Source: JAUIAI01 sp050633665 (GTDB lineage: Bacteria > Pseudomonadota > Gammaproteobacteria > Burkholderiales > Burkholderiaceae_E). Taken from it: a stretch of 64,000 nucleotides of DNA. The stretch spans positions 62,001 through 126,000 of the forward strand of contig JBOEGY010000002.1 in the NCBI GenBank assembly GCA_050633665.1, written 5' to 3'. Below the pieces are notes generated by a model, which saw nothing but the letters and a program-made list of their open reading frames with translations, had not been told where the DNA came from and did no database searches. Shown here in pieces: positions 52,059 to 61,070 of this stretch; within the stretch, counting starts at the first letter, position 1; the number at the start of each line of letters is the position of its first letter. The position numbers and the translations under genes were made by a program.

Positions 52059-52964
52059 TCAATGGTTGTCTCGGTTGGCGACAGCGGTCAGTCCGGTTCG
52101 CACAGCGTTGCGAATCATGTCGCTGATGATTTCCACACCGGGCAGTGCCGGCGCGTTGCCGTTTCGGAGTAAGCCGAGTCGGCGTCGGGCCCGATGATCA
52201 TTCAGCGGGAGATGATTGATTCTCTGATGGGCTTGAATGGCTGGAAGCACGGGCAGGATGGCGATGCCCCCGCCTGTCGCGATCAGATCGACGAGGCAGG
52301 CCGGGTCTTGAATCCGCAGCTTGGAGCGACTGGCCAGGTTGCGGTAGGTTTCGGTACTCAAGCTGTCAGACACCTGATTTCTCAACAGGCTCTGGTGGCG
52401 TAAATCGCGCCAGTTCAAAGGTCGCTTAAGACGTGCCAGGGGCGAGCCTGAAGAAAACCAGACGTGAAAGGGGTCGGCCATTAACGGTTCAAAGACCAGT
52501 CCGTGGCTGGATCGGGGTTCTGCACAAAGGCCCAGGTCGATCGCCTGGTCGGCTACCCGCTCGGCGATCTGGTCACTCTCGTCCCAGGTTAGCTCAAGGG
52601 TTGCATCGCTTCTGTCAGCCAGAAAGCGTTGGACAATCGTTGGCAGCAGGCCCACCGCCTGACAATGCACGCAGGCAAGGCTGATGTGGCCAGTCTCGTT
52701 GCGGGCGAACGCCTTGATCGAGCCTATTGCTCTTTCGTAGCTACCGAGTTGATTGTTGGCCACCTCATGCGTAAACCGCCCCAGTTCAGTGAGCTGATTC
52801 TTGCGATCACCTTCGAAAAGCGAGCCTCCGAGTTCCCGTTCGAGCTGTTTGAGCGACATTGAGATGGCTGCCGGTGTGCGCGATAGGGTTGCGGCGGCGT
52901 CGCTGATGTTTCCTGCCTCGGCGACAGCGGCGAACGTCCTTAATAGTTCGATCTTTATGGGCAT
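52059..52964 (-). CDS. LysR-family transcriptional regulator 2
   Basis: A 301-residue regulator with the helix-turn-helix TFAAVAEAGNISDAAATLSR and PAAISMSLKQLERELGG at the N-terminus. It is divergent from the M19 dipeptidase-like gene and the betaine-type ABC transporter, which it may regulate. The two start codons are about 95 bases apart. Confidence 0.88.
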   Translation of the reverse strand: MPIKIELLRTFAAVAEAGNISDAAATLSRTPAAISMSLKQLERELGGSLFEGDRKNQLTELGRFTHEVANNQLGSYERAIGSIKAFARNETGHISLACVHCQAVGLLPTIVQRFLADRSDATLELTWDESDQIAERVADQAIDLGLCAEPRSSHGLVFEPLMADPFHVWFSSGSPLARLKRPLNWRDLRHQSLLRNQVSDSLSTETYRNLASRSKLRIQDPACLVDLIATGGGIAILPVLPAIQAHQRINHLPLNDHRARRRLGLLRNGNAPALPGVEIISDMIRNAVRTGLTAVANRDNH

Positions 52965-53059
52965 TGAGTCTTCCCGTTTCGAGGGCTGGTTCTGGTAAAA
53001 GCTATGATGCGGGCAGCATGAATGGATCTATTCACAATAGGCACAGACAAGGAGACAGT

Positions 53060-54034
53060 GTGTTCATCGACGGCTTGCAGTATTCCAATTGGTCTGGCGA
53101 CTTGTTCAAACGCTTCAATGAAGCCGGGCTGTCCGCTGTTCACGTCACGATTGCCTATCACGAAAGCTTTCGCGAGATGGTGTTGAATCTGGAGCAATGG
53201 AACCGGTGGTTTGAACGGTATCCGGAGCATATTTTCAAAGGCTGTGATGGCGACGATGTTCGCGAAGCCGAGCGAACCGGGAAGACCGCAATTTTTTTCG
53301 GGTTTCAGAACCCATCGCCGATCGAGGATGACATCGGCCTGATCGAAATCGTCCATCAACTCGGGATCCGTTTCATGCAACTGAGTTACAACAATCAGTC
53401 ATTGCTCGCGACCGGTTGTTATGAGCAAAATGATCCGGGTCTGACCCGCTTCGGGCGGCAGGCCGTGGCTGAAATGAACCGGGTCGGATTGGTAATTGAC
53501 ATGAGCCATTCGGCCGAACGCTCAACCCTGGAGGCAATAGAGGTATCTGAGCGACCCATATCAATAACCCATGCCAATCCAGCCTGGTGGGAGCCGGCAC
53601 TGCGCAACAAGTCTCACGAAGTGCTGAAGGCCTTAAGTGATCGCGGCGGGATACTCGGCTTTTCGCTATATCCGCATCACCTGCCCGGTAAGACAGCTTG
53701 CACCTTGCAAAGCTTTTGTCAGATGGTTGCCGAGGCGGCCGAACGCTATGGGGTTCAGTCGTTGGCCATTGGCTCTGATCTCTGCGAAAACCAGCCGGAT
53801 TCTGTGGTCGAATGGATGCGCAACGGGCGCTGGACCCGCCAGACCGATTTCGGTGAAGGCTCGGCAGCACTGCCCGGGTTTCCCGCGCAGCCGGCGTTTT
53901 TCGAGAATAGCCTTGGATTTGCCAATCTGGAGCAAGGGCTTGGACAGGTCGGATTCCAGAAACCGGACATTGCGGCAATCCTGGGAAAGAACTGGCTGCG
54001 ATTTTTCGATCATTCATTCAACAAAGCCGGGTGA
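53060..54034 (+). CDS. M19 (renal dipeptidase-like) family enzyme
   Basis: A 324-residue TIM-barrel metallopeptidase relative. Visible family segments are VIDMSHSAE, SITHANPAWWEPALRNKS and AIGSDLCEN. The N-terminal HxD zinc motif of classic dipeptidases is replaced: FIDGLQYSNW has Leu and Tyr at the two ligand positions. The start is GTG 53060, with AAGGAGA seven bases or so upstream; the open frame reaches further back to 52964, but ATG 53018 lacks a ribosome site. Related genes lie near glycine betaine catabolism and transport genes in pseudomonads, matching the ABC importer downstream. Confidence 0.78.
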   Translation: MFIDGLQYSNWSGDLFKRFNEAGLSAVHVTIAYHESFREMVLNLEQWNRWFERYPEHIFKGCDGDDVREAERTGKTAIFFGFQNPSPIEDDIGLIEIVHQLGIRFMQLSYNNQSLLATGCYEQNDPGLTRFGRQAVAEMNRVGLVIDMSHSAERSTLEAIEVSERPISITHANPAWWEPALRNKSHEVLKALSDRGGILGFSLYPHHLPGKTACTLQSFCQMVAEAAERYGVQSLAIGSDLCENQPDSVVEWMRNGRWTRQTDFGEGSAALPGFPAQPAFFENSLGFANLEQGLGQVGFQKPDIAAILGKNWLRFFDHSFNKAG

Positions 54035-54176
54035 TTTCAGAATTTGTTGAATTATAGCCTTTTGATTAAATAAATTTGATGTAACTGGAACTACAATGCT
54101 TCGCTTAGGCCGGCACCGCGCTGCGATTCATGCGCCGCAGGTTAGCCGAGTCGAGAATCAATCCGGAGGATTACGA

Positions 54177-55193
54177 ATGCTGAAGACTACTCTTCGCGCT
54201 GGCCTGTTGGCCGTAGGTGCTACTGCTATTTTGGGCATGGCGCCGCAACAAGCTCAGGCCGCAGATTGCGGGACTGACGAAACAATTACGATTGCAGAAA
54301 TGACCTGGTTGAGCGCTTCCACGCTTGCCTACGTGACCAACCGGGTCCTTAAAGACGGCCTCGGCTGTACAACTAAAGTTGTACCCGGCGATACCGTTCC
54401 GACAGCGACATCAATGCTCTCGAAAGGGCAGCCGATGATCGCCCCCGAGCTTTGGCTCTCAACCTCGGAGCAGATCTGGGAAAAGATCGTTGCCAAGGGT
54501 ATCGCCTACAAAGCCAGTGATATTTTCACTGACGGTGGTCTGGAAGGCTGGTTCATTCCCGACTATGTCGCCAAAGCAAACCCGAAGCTGAAGTCAGTAG
54601 ACGACCTGGCTGACCACGTCGATCTGTTCAAGGAAGTGGCTTCCAATGGTAAGGGCCGCCTGTACGCTTGTCCTCCCGGTTGGGCCTGCGAAATTTTGAA
54701 CACCAACCTGTTCAAAGCGCTCGACATGGAGTCCAAGAACTTCGAATTGTTCTCTCCCGGTTCAGGCGCGAACCTGAAGGCCAGCATCGCGCGTAAGGTC
54801 ACCCGCAAGCAGCCCGTCCTGACTTACTACTGGGGCCCGACCGCGGTCATTGGCAAGTTCAATCTGGTGAAACTGGATATGCCCGCCTATGATGAGTCGG
54901 CTTACAAATGCCTGTCCAGTAAAGAGTGCGCGGACCCGAAACCCAGTGACTTTAAGAACAGTGAAATTGCGGTTGCTGTTGTCACCGAGCTGAAGACCAA
55001 GGCGCCCAACGTGGCCGAGGTTCTGAGCAAGATGCAGGTCCCGAACGACACCATCAATGCGGTTCTGGCCTGGGGCGACGATAACTCGGCGTCACCTGAG
55101 GAAGTGGCAACGTATTTCTTCAAGAACCAGGAAGCTATCTGGACCAAGTGGGTTGATGCTGAATCCGCGGCGAAGATCAAGGCTTCACTGTAA
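54177..55193 (+). CDS. Glycine betaine/proline-type ABC transporter substrate-binding protein
   Basis: A 338-residue periplasmic protein of the OpuAC/ProX type. The signal peptide ends QAQA at about residue 27. Trp-rich segments (AEMTWLSAS, PELWLSTSEQIWE, CPPGWACE) fit the aromatic cage for quaternary amines. ATG 54177 has a GGAGGA site eight or so bases upstream. It is followed by a hairpin terminator and then the permease gene. The ligand could be glycine betaine, proline betaine, choline or carnitine. Confidence 0.88.
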   Translation: MLKTTLRAGLLAVGATAILGMAPQQAQAADCGTDETITIAEMTWLSASTLAYVTNRVLKDGLGCTTKVVPGDTVPTATSMLSKGQPMIAPELWLSTSEQIWEKIVAKGIAYKASDIFTDGGLEGWFIPDYVAKANPKLKSVDDLADHVDLFKEVASNGKGRLYACPPGWACEILNTNLFKALDMESKNFELFSPGSGANLKASIARKVTRKQPVLTYYWGPTAVIGKFNLVKLDMPAYDESAYKCLSSKECADPKPSDFKNSEIAVAVVTELKTKAPNVAEVLSKMQVPNDTINAVLAWGDDNSASPEEVATYFFKNQEAIWTKWVDAESAAKIKASL

Positions 55194-55215
55194 TCAGGCT
55201 GAGGTAGTTGTGCAG

Positions 55216-55256
55216 AAAAGAGGTGGCGGGCGATGCAGCCTGGCACCTCTTTTTTT
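55216..55256 (+). terminator. Intercistronic terminator after the binding-protein gene
   Basis: AAAGAGGTG pairs with CACCTCTTT, followed by a T tract. It separates the abundant binding protein from the membrane components, as in the TAXI operon at 30154-30187. Confidence 0.8.
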
Positions 55257-55297
55257 CGCCTGAACTATAAAAATCAGATCCCTGAGGGGGACTAACA

Positions 55298-56170
55298 ATG
55301 GCAACGAACTTTCCCGAGATCATCAATACCCGCGCCTTGCGCAAGGCGATTGATGGCGCGTTCGAGTGGATGGTTATCACGTTTGGCGAAAGCCTTGAAA
55401 TCGCATTTTTGCCGGTATTACAGTTACTCAACTGGATTGAGAATCTGTTGATCGCGACTCCCTGGTGGATCGTACTGGCGGCGTTGGCGGGAATGGGATG
55501 GCTCGCCTCGCGCAGTTGGAAAATTGCGCTCAGTATCGCTGCGATGGTTTTTGCGATGGGGTTTCTGGGCCTATGGGATGCAGCGATGACAACTATCGCG
55601 CTGATGCTCACGGCCACCTTCCTGGCCGTCCTGATTGGTCTGCCGATCGGGGTAGCGATGTCTCGTTCGGATTTTCTCCAGTCGGTTACGTTACCCGTGC
55701 TGGACATCATGCAGACACTGCCTATTTTTGTTTATCTGATTCCGTTTGTGATGTTGTTTGGACCCGGCAAGATTCCGGCGCTACTGGCCACCATTGTCTT
55801 TGCCGTGCCTCCCATGATCCGGCTAACCAATCTGGGTATTCGGCAGGTTGATGAAGGGGTGATGGAGGCGGTGACTTCGTTCGGCACCACACCCAGGCAA
55901 CGTCTGTTTACTGTGCAGTTACCGCTTGCGCTGCCGACCATCATGGCCGGGATTAACCAAACCACGATGATGGCATTGTCCATGGTTGTGATTGCCTCAA
56001 TGATTGGTGCAGGCGGGCTCGGGTATCAGGTATTGCAAGGGATTCAGCGTCTCGAAGTGAGCCGGGGATTGCTGGCCGGTCTGGGGATTGTTTTCCTGGC
56101 CATCATCATTGACCGGATTGCGCAGTCGTACGGGCGACGGGTCCAGCAGCATTTGCACTTATCCAACTAA
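55298..56170 (+). CDS. Betaine-type ABC transporter permease (ProW/OpuAB-like)
   Basis: A 290-residue inner-membrane protein with about six hydrophobic segments. The EAA-like coupling loop is GVMEAVTSFGTTPRQRLFTVQLPLALP (about residues 188-214). It pairs with the ATPase encoded 11 bases downstream. A short N-terminal part precedes the first helix, as in ProW. Confidence 0.9.
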   Translation: MATNFPEIINTRALRKAIDGAFEWMVITFGESLEIAFLPVLQLLNWIENLLIATPWWIVLAALAGMGWLASRSWKIALSIAAMVFAMGFLGLWDAAMTTIALMLTATFLAVLIGLPIGVAMSRSDFLQSVTLPVLDIMQTLPIFVYLIPFVMLFGPGKIPALLATIVFAVPPMIRLTNLGIRQVDEGVMEAVTSFGTTPRQRLFTVQLPLALPTIMAGINQTTMMALSMVVIASMIGAGGLGYQVLQGIQRLEVSRGLLAGLGIVFLAIIIDRIAQSYGRRVQQHLHLSN

Positions 56171-56181
56171 GGAGGCAGCAC

Positions 56182-57372
56182 TTGAACAAGATCGTCGTCG
56201 AAAAAGTCTCCAAGGTATTTGGCCCGAACCCCCAGTCCATCATTCCCCTGATTGAACAAGGAATGAGCAAACAGGACATCCTTGAGCAACACGGTCACGT
56301 CGTCGGTATCCGGGATCTCAGTCTTGAGATCAAAGCCGGTGAGACATTCGTGGTGATGGGGTTATCCGGGTCAGGAAAATCCACGCTGATCCGTCATATC
56401 AATCGTCTGATTGACCCTACCGCGGGGCGCATTCTCGTCGATGGCGAAGACGTCCTCGAGTTGACCGATGCCGGTCTGCGAGATCTGCGTCGCCGCAAGA
56501 TCTCGATGGTCTTTCAGAAGTTTGGTCTTCTGCCACACAGAACCGTGCTTGAGAATGTCGCTTACGGGTTGATCACCAGCGGTGTTTCGCGCAAAGAAGC
56601 CCACGAACGCGCCCAGGCCCAGATCGACCTGGTCGACCTGGGCGGCTACGAAGGCAACTATCCGCCACAGTTATCCGGGGGTATGCAGCAGCGGGTCGGA
56701 CTGGCTCGTGCGCTGGCTACTGATGCGGAAATCCTGTTGATGGACGAGGCTTTCAGTGCGCTTGATCCGGTGATTCGCAATGAAATGCAAGCGCAACTAC
56801 AGGAACTTCAGGGCAAACTCAACAAGACTATCGTGTTCATTACCCACGACCTGGACGAAGCGCTACGCCTTGGGGATCACATTGCGATTCTCAAAGACGG
56901 TGAGTTACGCCAGTGCGGCACCGGGCCCGAAATTCTGCTCAACCCGGCCGATGATTATGTTTCGCGATTTGTCCGGGATGTGAATCGGGCAAAAGTTGTC
57001 ACGCTGGGTTCAATCGCCGAACCGGTGGAATCCATGCCACGTGCTGAAGCGACTCCTGAGCTTTGCCAGGACCGTCTTGGTGCCGGTCGTGCCGTCTTGC
57101 TGATGAACGGTGAGCAGCCGGGAGCGATGCTGACCGAGTCGTATCTGTTGGCTAATGCCGATCGCCCAGGCGACTGGTGGCAAACCTCAGGCAAGCTGCC
57201 ACCGGTAACAGAGGTGGATGGCACGCTCACCATTGAAGAGGGGTTGTCGGCGCTTGGTGAAACCGATGCTCCGATTCTGGTGCTTGACGATCAGGGGAAA
57301 CCGACGGGTGTCGTTAGCCGCCTTATGGCGATTCGAGCCCTTGCGGGCGGTGAGAACACGCATTCAGGCTGA
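56182..57372 (+). CDS. Betaine-type ABC transporter ATP-binding protein with CBS-like tail
   Basis: A 396-residue ProV/OpuAA-like ATPase. Walker A GLSGSGKST, the Q-loop MVFQKFGLLPHRTV, signature LSGGMQQR, Walker B ILLMDEAF and the switch His FITHDLDEA are visible. Residues from about 275 resemble a CBS pair used for osmotic gating in ProV relatives. The start is TTG 56182 with AAGGAGG upstream, a strong site. The end overlaps the convergent YkgJ-like gene by nine bases. Confidence 0.92.
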   Translation: MNKIVVEKVSKVFGPNPQSIIPLIEQGMSKQDILEQHGHVVGIRDLSLEIKAGETFVVMGLSGSGKSTLIRHINRLIDPTAGRILVDGEDVLELTDAGLRDLRRRKISMVFQKFGLLPHRTVLENVAYGLITSGVSRKEAHERAQAQIDLVDLGGYEGNYPPQLSGGMQQRVGLARALATDAEILLMDEAFSALDPVIRNEMQAQLQELQGKLNKTIVFITHDLDEALRLGDHIAILKDGELRQCGTGPEILLNPADDYVSRFVRDVNRAKVVTLGSIAEPVESMPRAEATPELCQDRLGAGRAVLLMNGEQPGAMLTESYLLANADRPGDWWQTSGKLPPVTEVDGTLTIEEGLSALGETDAPILVLDDQGKPTGVVSRLMAIRALAGGENTHSG

Positions 57373-57732
57373 CGGGATAAAGTCTTTGTCGTCCTGGTGT
57401 TTGCGCTCAAATTTGATGAAATCGTAGTACCCGCATTTGTTGCCGTTCGGGTACTCCCGGCAAACGGCCGGGCGCGCCTTGTAGACCGTACAGCGGCGTT
57501 CGTCGGTATCAAAAAACCGGCAGATGCTGCCGTAAACTTCATCCTTCTGGTGACGCAGAATGCGTTCTTTTTTGGTGTACCAGCGAAAGAATTTTTTCTC
57601 GGCTTCTTCGACGCTCAGGTCAAAGTGTTTTGCCAGGCGCCGCACGTCGCTGTCTTTGGCTTCAATGCGGTCGTATGAGCAGCAATAGCCCGGGCATTTT
57701 CCACAATCGTATTTCAGTTTCTTCTCGGCCAT
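57364..57732 (-). CDS. YkgJ-family cysteine cluster protein
   Basis: A 122-residue protein with conserved cysteines: YDCGKCPGYCCSYD at the N-terminus (CxxCxxxCC), then CRFFDTDERRCTVYKARPAVCREYP. This pattern defines the YkgJ/UPF0153 family, thought to bind zinc or an iron-sulphur cluster; function unknown. ATG 57732 gives MAEKKLKYDCG; the open frame extends further without similarity. It follows mnmC on the same strand by 68 bases. Confidence 0.85.
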   Translation of the reverse strand: MAEKKLKYDCGKCPGYCCSYDRIEAKDSDVRRLAKHFDLSVEEAEKKFFRWYTKKERILRHQKDEVYGSICRFFDTDERRCTVYKARPAVCREYPNGNKCGYYDFIKFERKHQDDKDFIPSA

Positions 57733-57800
57733 GAGTCTGGAGTTTCCGTTGCTTGATAGTGATGGAGCGGACGCTCGGTCTGGCCGCCATCTTACCGGCA

Positions 57801-59714
57801 TCAGCATAGTTGGCGATGACGGATCGCCCGGCGGACGAATCTTTGTGGCGTGATCGCCTCAGCCAGCGAGTTTTCGATTGGCAGGCAGGTCTGGTCCAGT
57901 TGGTCGGCAATGACTCGTGCGGCAAGTGCCGACCACAACGCGCCGCGCGAACCGAAGCCGCCGGCGAAGTAGATGCCAGGTAATGACGGCAGCGGTAGGC
58001 GGTCATCGCGATGCAGAAGATCTTGTTGTTCGCGTGCCGCGGTTTCATCGGGTGCCGGACCAATCAGTGGGAGGCGGTCGGCTGTAGTGTGTCGCAAACC
58101 GGCATAACTGGCCATGATCTGCGCCATCCCCGGGGCGGCCAGCAATGCCTCCCACTGCCCACGATTGCGCAGATCATCTGCCGGCTCCGTATAGAGCGGC
58201 GGTTCACGATAAGTAGCACCGGTCAGCACAGAGTCGTCGGGCAGCGGGCAGGCGTACGCTGCGCCGCCGAGCACGCAGCGCAGCGAAGCGGCCCGTGGGT
58301 CGGAAAGCTTTGTGCTCTGGCCGACGATCGCCTCAGTTCTTACTGCTGAGCCGGGAATCAGCGCGCCCGGCCAGTGGGCCGTGCAGACGATTACTTTATC
58401 GACGAGTGCGATTGGCGAGCCTGCAGTGTCCAGCACCTGCCATTTTTCTGCATGTCTGCGCAAACCCGACGCGGTCGATCCGAACATCAGTCGAACTGAC
58501 TGGGGTAGTGCCTTTAACAGCGACGCAGGGTCTAATGTCAGACTCCCCGGTTGCCAGATGCCGCCCGCCTTGAGGGCGATGCCGGCAGCATCGCCAGCCT
58601 CATCCGGGTTCAGTCGGGTGAGCAATGATGCTGGCCAGCCGAGCCGCTCAAGGAGTTCGATTTGCCGTGCAACATCCTGCCGGTCATGAGCCAGGTGCAG
58701 GCGTCCGGTGCGGCGCGCACCTGGTAGCGTCTGCAGGAACCGCTGGGCAGAACGGGTCAGGCGGGTCAGGTAGTTCTCGTCGGGTGACAAGTGCAGGTGG
58801 CCGGCCAGTATTGGTTGTCCGGATCCGCCGGCGATCGCCTGGTCGGCGGCTTCAATCAGAGTGACACCCCAACCCTTTGAGCAGAGGTGTTGGGCCATGA
58901 CCAGTCCGGCAATACCGGCTCCAAGCACCGCCACCGACCGGTCTGCGGACGTTGTTTCAAGCGGTGGCAGACGTGACGGGTGCCGGGCCAGGGCGCCAGA
59001 CCATCGCTGTTGATTCTGGCTGACCGCAAATCCGGTTGCCGTCAGCGCATCACCCAGCGAACCAAGTGGGAAGTCACCGGCAATTCGACATAGCGGGGAG
59101 CACCGGCGCCATAAGGCATTCAGCACGGCTTTGTCGAGCGCGGGTTCGGTTCGGTCAGGCGAGGCTCCGGGTGGTCGGTTCAGGTAAATGGCGTCTACTC
59201 GCCCGGTCATTTCGGGTAGTAAGGTTGCCGGCTCGCCAAACGCTAACGTCAGTTCAATTTGATTGCCCAGAGAGAGCCGATGAAACCCCCTGATCAAGTC
59301 CGGCCACTGTTCAATCAAGGGCTGGTACTCCGGGGCGGAATATCCGGCTTGCCGGAGCAAGCGTGCGACATCAGCAGCCGGAAGTGGCGAGCGGTCTACG
59401 GCCGCATAGCTGAGCCTGGCTCGCATCCGTTGCGCGGCCGGCAGGCGGGCTGAAGACGCGCGCCAGGCAAGCACCGTTTCCAAAAAGTTAATACCAGCCC
59501 CAAATCCCAATTCAATGACCTGCCAGAGATCTTGTTTCGACCAGCGCGCCGGACTGACTGTGGGCGCCAGATAATTGGTAAACACCGCAGCTCGGTCGAT
59601 GGGAATTAGCTGTCCGGTCAGGGCGCTGGTCGGCTTGCCGCGTGCGTCCCATTGAGCGCAGTCCTGCTGCAAGCCGGTTCTTTTCTTGGGGGAAATAGGA
59701 GGGTATTCAGCCAT
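57801..59714 (-). CDS. mnmC: MnmC-like tRNA 5-methylaminomethyl-2-thiouridine enzyme with altered methyltransferase half
   Basis: A 637-residue two-domain protein. MnmC finishes mnm5s2U at the wobble base of some tRNAs: the C-terminal FAD domain removes carboxymethyl, and the N-terminal domain methylates. The SAM motif ELGFGAGINF is at residues 68-77 and the FAD motif VLGAGIAGL at about 262-270. The C-terminal half looks intact (YAGLRHTTADRLPLIG, YFAGGFGSRGAL). In the methyltransferase half the usual DxxFLDGFxPxxNP segment reads DAIYLNRPPGASPD (about 174-187), with Asn where the catalytic-site Asp is expected. Oxidoreductase call is strong; methyltransferase activity is doubtful. Confidence 0.85.
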   Translation of the reverse strand: MAEYPPISPKKRTGLQQDCAQWDARGKPTSALTGQLIPIDRAAVFTNYLAPTVSPARWSKQDLWQVIELGFGAGINFLETVLAWRASSARLPAAQRMRARLSYAAVDRSPLPAADVARLLRQAGYSAPEYQPLIEQWPDLIRGFHRLSLGNQIELTLAFGEPATLLPEMTGRVDAIYLNRPPGASPDRTEPALDKAVLNALWRRCSPLCRIAGDFPLGSLGDALTATGFAVSQNQQRWSGALARHPSRLPPLETTSADRSVAVLGAGIAGLVMAQHLCSKGWGVTLIEAADQAIAGGSGQPILAGHLHLSPDENYLTRLTRSAQRFLQTLPGARRTGRLHLAHDRQDVARQIELLERLGWPASLLTRLNPDEAGDAAGIALKAGGIWQPGSLTLDPASLLKALPQSVRLMFGSTASGLRRHAEKWQVLDTAGSPIALVDKVIVCTAHWPGALIPGSAVRTEAIVGQSTKLSDPRAASLRCVLGGAAYACPLPDDSVLTGATYREPPLYTEPADDLRNRGQWEALLAAPGMAQIMASYAGLRHTTADRLPLIGPAPDETAAREQQDLLHRDDRLPLPSLPGIYFAGGFGSRGALWSALAARVIADQLDQTCLPIENSLAEAITPQRFVRRAIRHRQLC

Positions 59715-59819
59715 TCAGGTCGCGGTCTTGCCTGGGCAGGGAGTCGATTATGCTAGCGTGACTGCCAGTAAAGCGATAGAAACCCTTGAAATCCCAAAAT
59801 AAGAATCCAGGAGGCTAGT

Positions 59820-61070
59820 ATGAAATCAACCCAATACAACCGCCGCTCCGGCTTGTTCGCACTGGCGATAACCGTCAGTCTGATGGCGGCCTGTGGCGGT
59901 GGCGGTGGCGATACCGCCACTGATAACTCGGGCGAGCAGATGCCGGCTCCGGCACCCGCACCGGCGCCGGTTGCCGGTGACTTCGTTAGCAAGACCGATC
60001 TGACCGTGGTCGGTGCGACAAACGCCAGTTCGACAGAGCTTATTGTTTACAAAATGCGCGGCGTTGACGGCGAACTGCGCGATGAACAAGCGGTCGTAAT
60101 GCTGCCGACCTCTGCTGCGCCTGCCAGTGGCTTTCCGATGGTGATATGGGGGCATGGGACGACCGGCATTGGTGATAGCTGTGCGCCATCAGCCACTAAC
60201 GATCTGGCCGGTTACGCGCCTTACCTGAATGGATTGCTGGCGCAGGGGTTTGCAATCGTGGCGCCAGACTATGAAGGTCTGGGAACTCCCGGACTACACC
60301 ACTATCTGAACCTGCAAAGCGAAGGGCGATCAATGCTCTTTGCCGGTCTGGCGGCCGCGAATGCTTATCCGAATATTGCCCTGGACTATGTCACGATCGG
60401 CCACTCCCAGGGCGGACATGCTGCTCTGGGCGCGGCTGAACTTGCGTCCGAAGTATCGGCTCTAAAGCTGGCCGGAGTTGTGGCGCTCGCGCCGGCTTCC
60501 AATGTTCGAGCGCAAGGCGATCAGCTGGCCCAGGCGATTGTGAACCCGGCGACACCCACCGATTTGCGTCAGGCTGCGGCGGTGGGCCGGGTTGGCTTCT
60601 CTGCGCTGATTCTGGCCGGGCTGGAAGCGAAAATGCCGTCGTTTGATTTGCCGGGAGCGTTTGGTCCGGACGGACAGTTTTTGGCGCAGGCAGCCGTGAC
60701 CCAATGTACCGGCGCGTTTTTTGAAGGCCTGGAAGCGCCAGTGGAGACCGCGCTTCAGAATGACGGCAATGTTGAAGCGCTGTTACCCGAAAGCACGACA
60801 ACTGATCCTGATTTGCTGGCATATCTGACTGCGTTGGAGCCCGGCTTATTGCCTATTTCCGCGCCGGTTTTGCTGGTGCAAGGTGGGCTTGACACAACAG
60901 TATTCCCGCAATCGACTCAGGCGCTTGAGTCCACCTACACAGCGGGCGGGACAACTGTCACACTCAGTGCTTATCCAACCGCGACTCATACCTCAATCGT
61001 TCAGGCGAGTGTCAATGAAGTCGTGACGTTTATTGCCACCCAATTTGGGAACGCTGCTGCTGTCCAATGA
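59820..61070 (+). CDS. Lipase/esterase-like lipoprotein (LIP family, alpha/beta hydrolase)
   Basis: A 416-residue protein with a lipobox (VSLMAACGG, Cys about 25) and a Gly-Asp and Pro-Ala-rich spacer (about 25-52). The hydrolase fold shows WGHGTTG (oxyanion region), nucleophile Ser in IGHSQGGHAAL, an Asp in QGGLDTTV and His in ATHTSI. The layout resembles secretory lipases and related bacterial esterases. It overlaps the OmpA-domain gene by four bases (ATGA), so the two are coupled. Confidence 0.8.
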   Translation: MKSTQYNRRSGLFALAITVSLMAACGGGGGDTATDNSGEQMPAPAPAPAPVAGDFVSKTDLTVVGATNASSTELIVYKMRGVDGELRDEQAVVMLPTSAAPASGFPMVIWGHGTTGIGDSCAPSATNDLAGYAPYLNGLLAQGFAIVAPDYEGLGTPGLHHYLNLQSEGRSMLFAGLAAANAYPNIALDYVTIGHSQGGHAALGAAELASEVSALKLAGVVALAPASNVRAQGDQLAQAIVNPATPTDLRQAAAVGRVGFSALILAGLEAKMPSFDLPGAFGPDGQFLAQAAVTQCTGAFFEGLEAPVETALQNDGNVEALLPESTTTDPDLLAYLTALEPGLLPISAPVLLVQGGLDTTVFPQSTQALESTYTAGGTTVTLSAYPTATHTSIVQASVNEVVTFIATQFGNAAAVQ

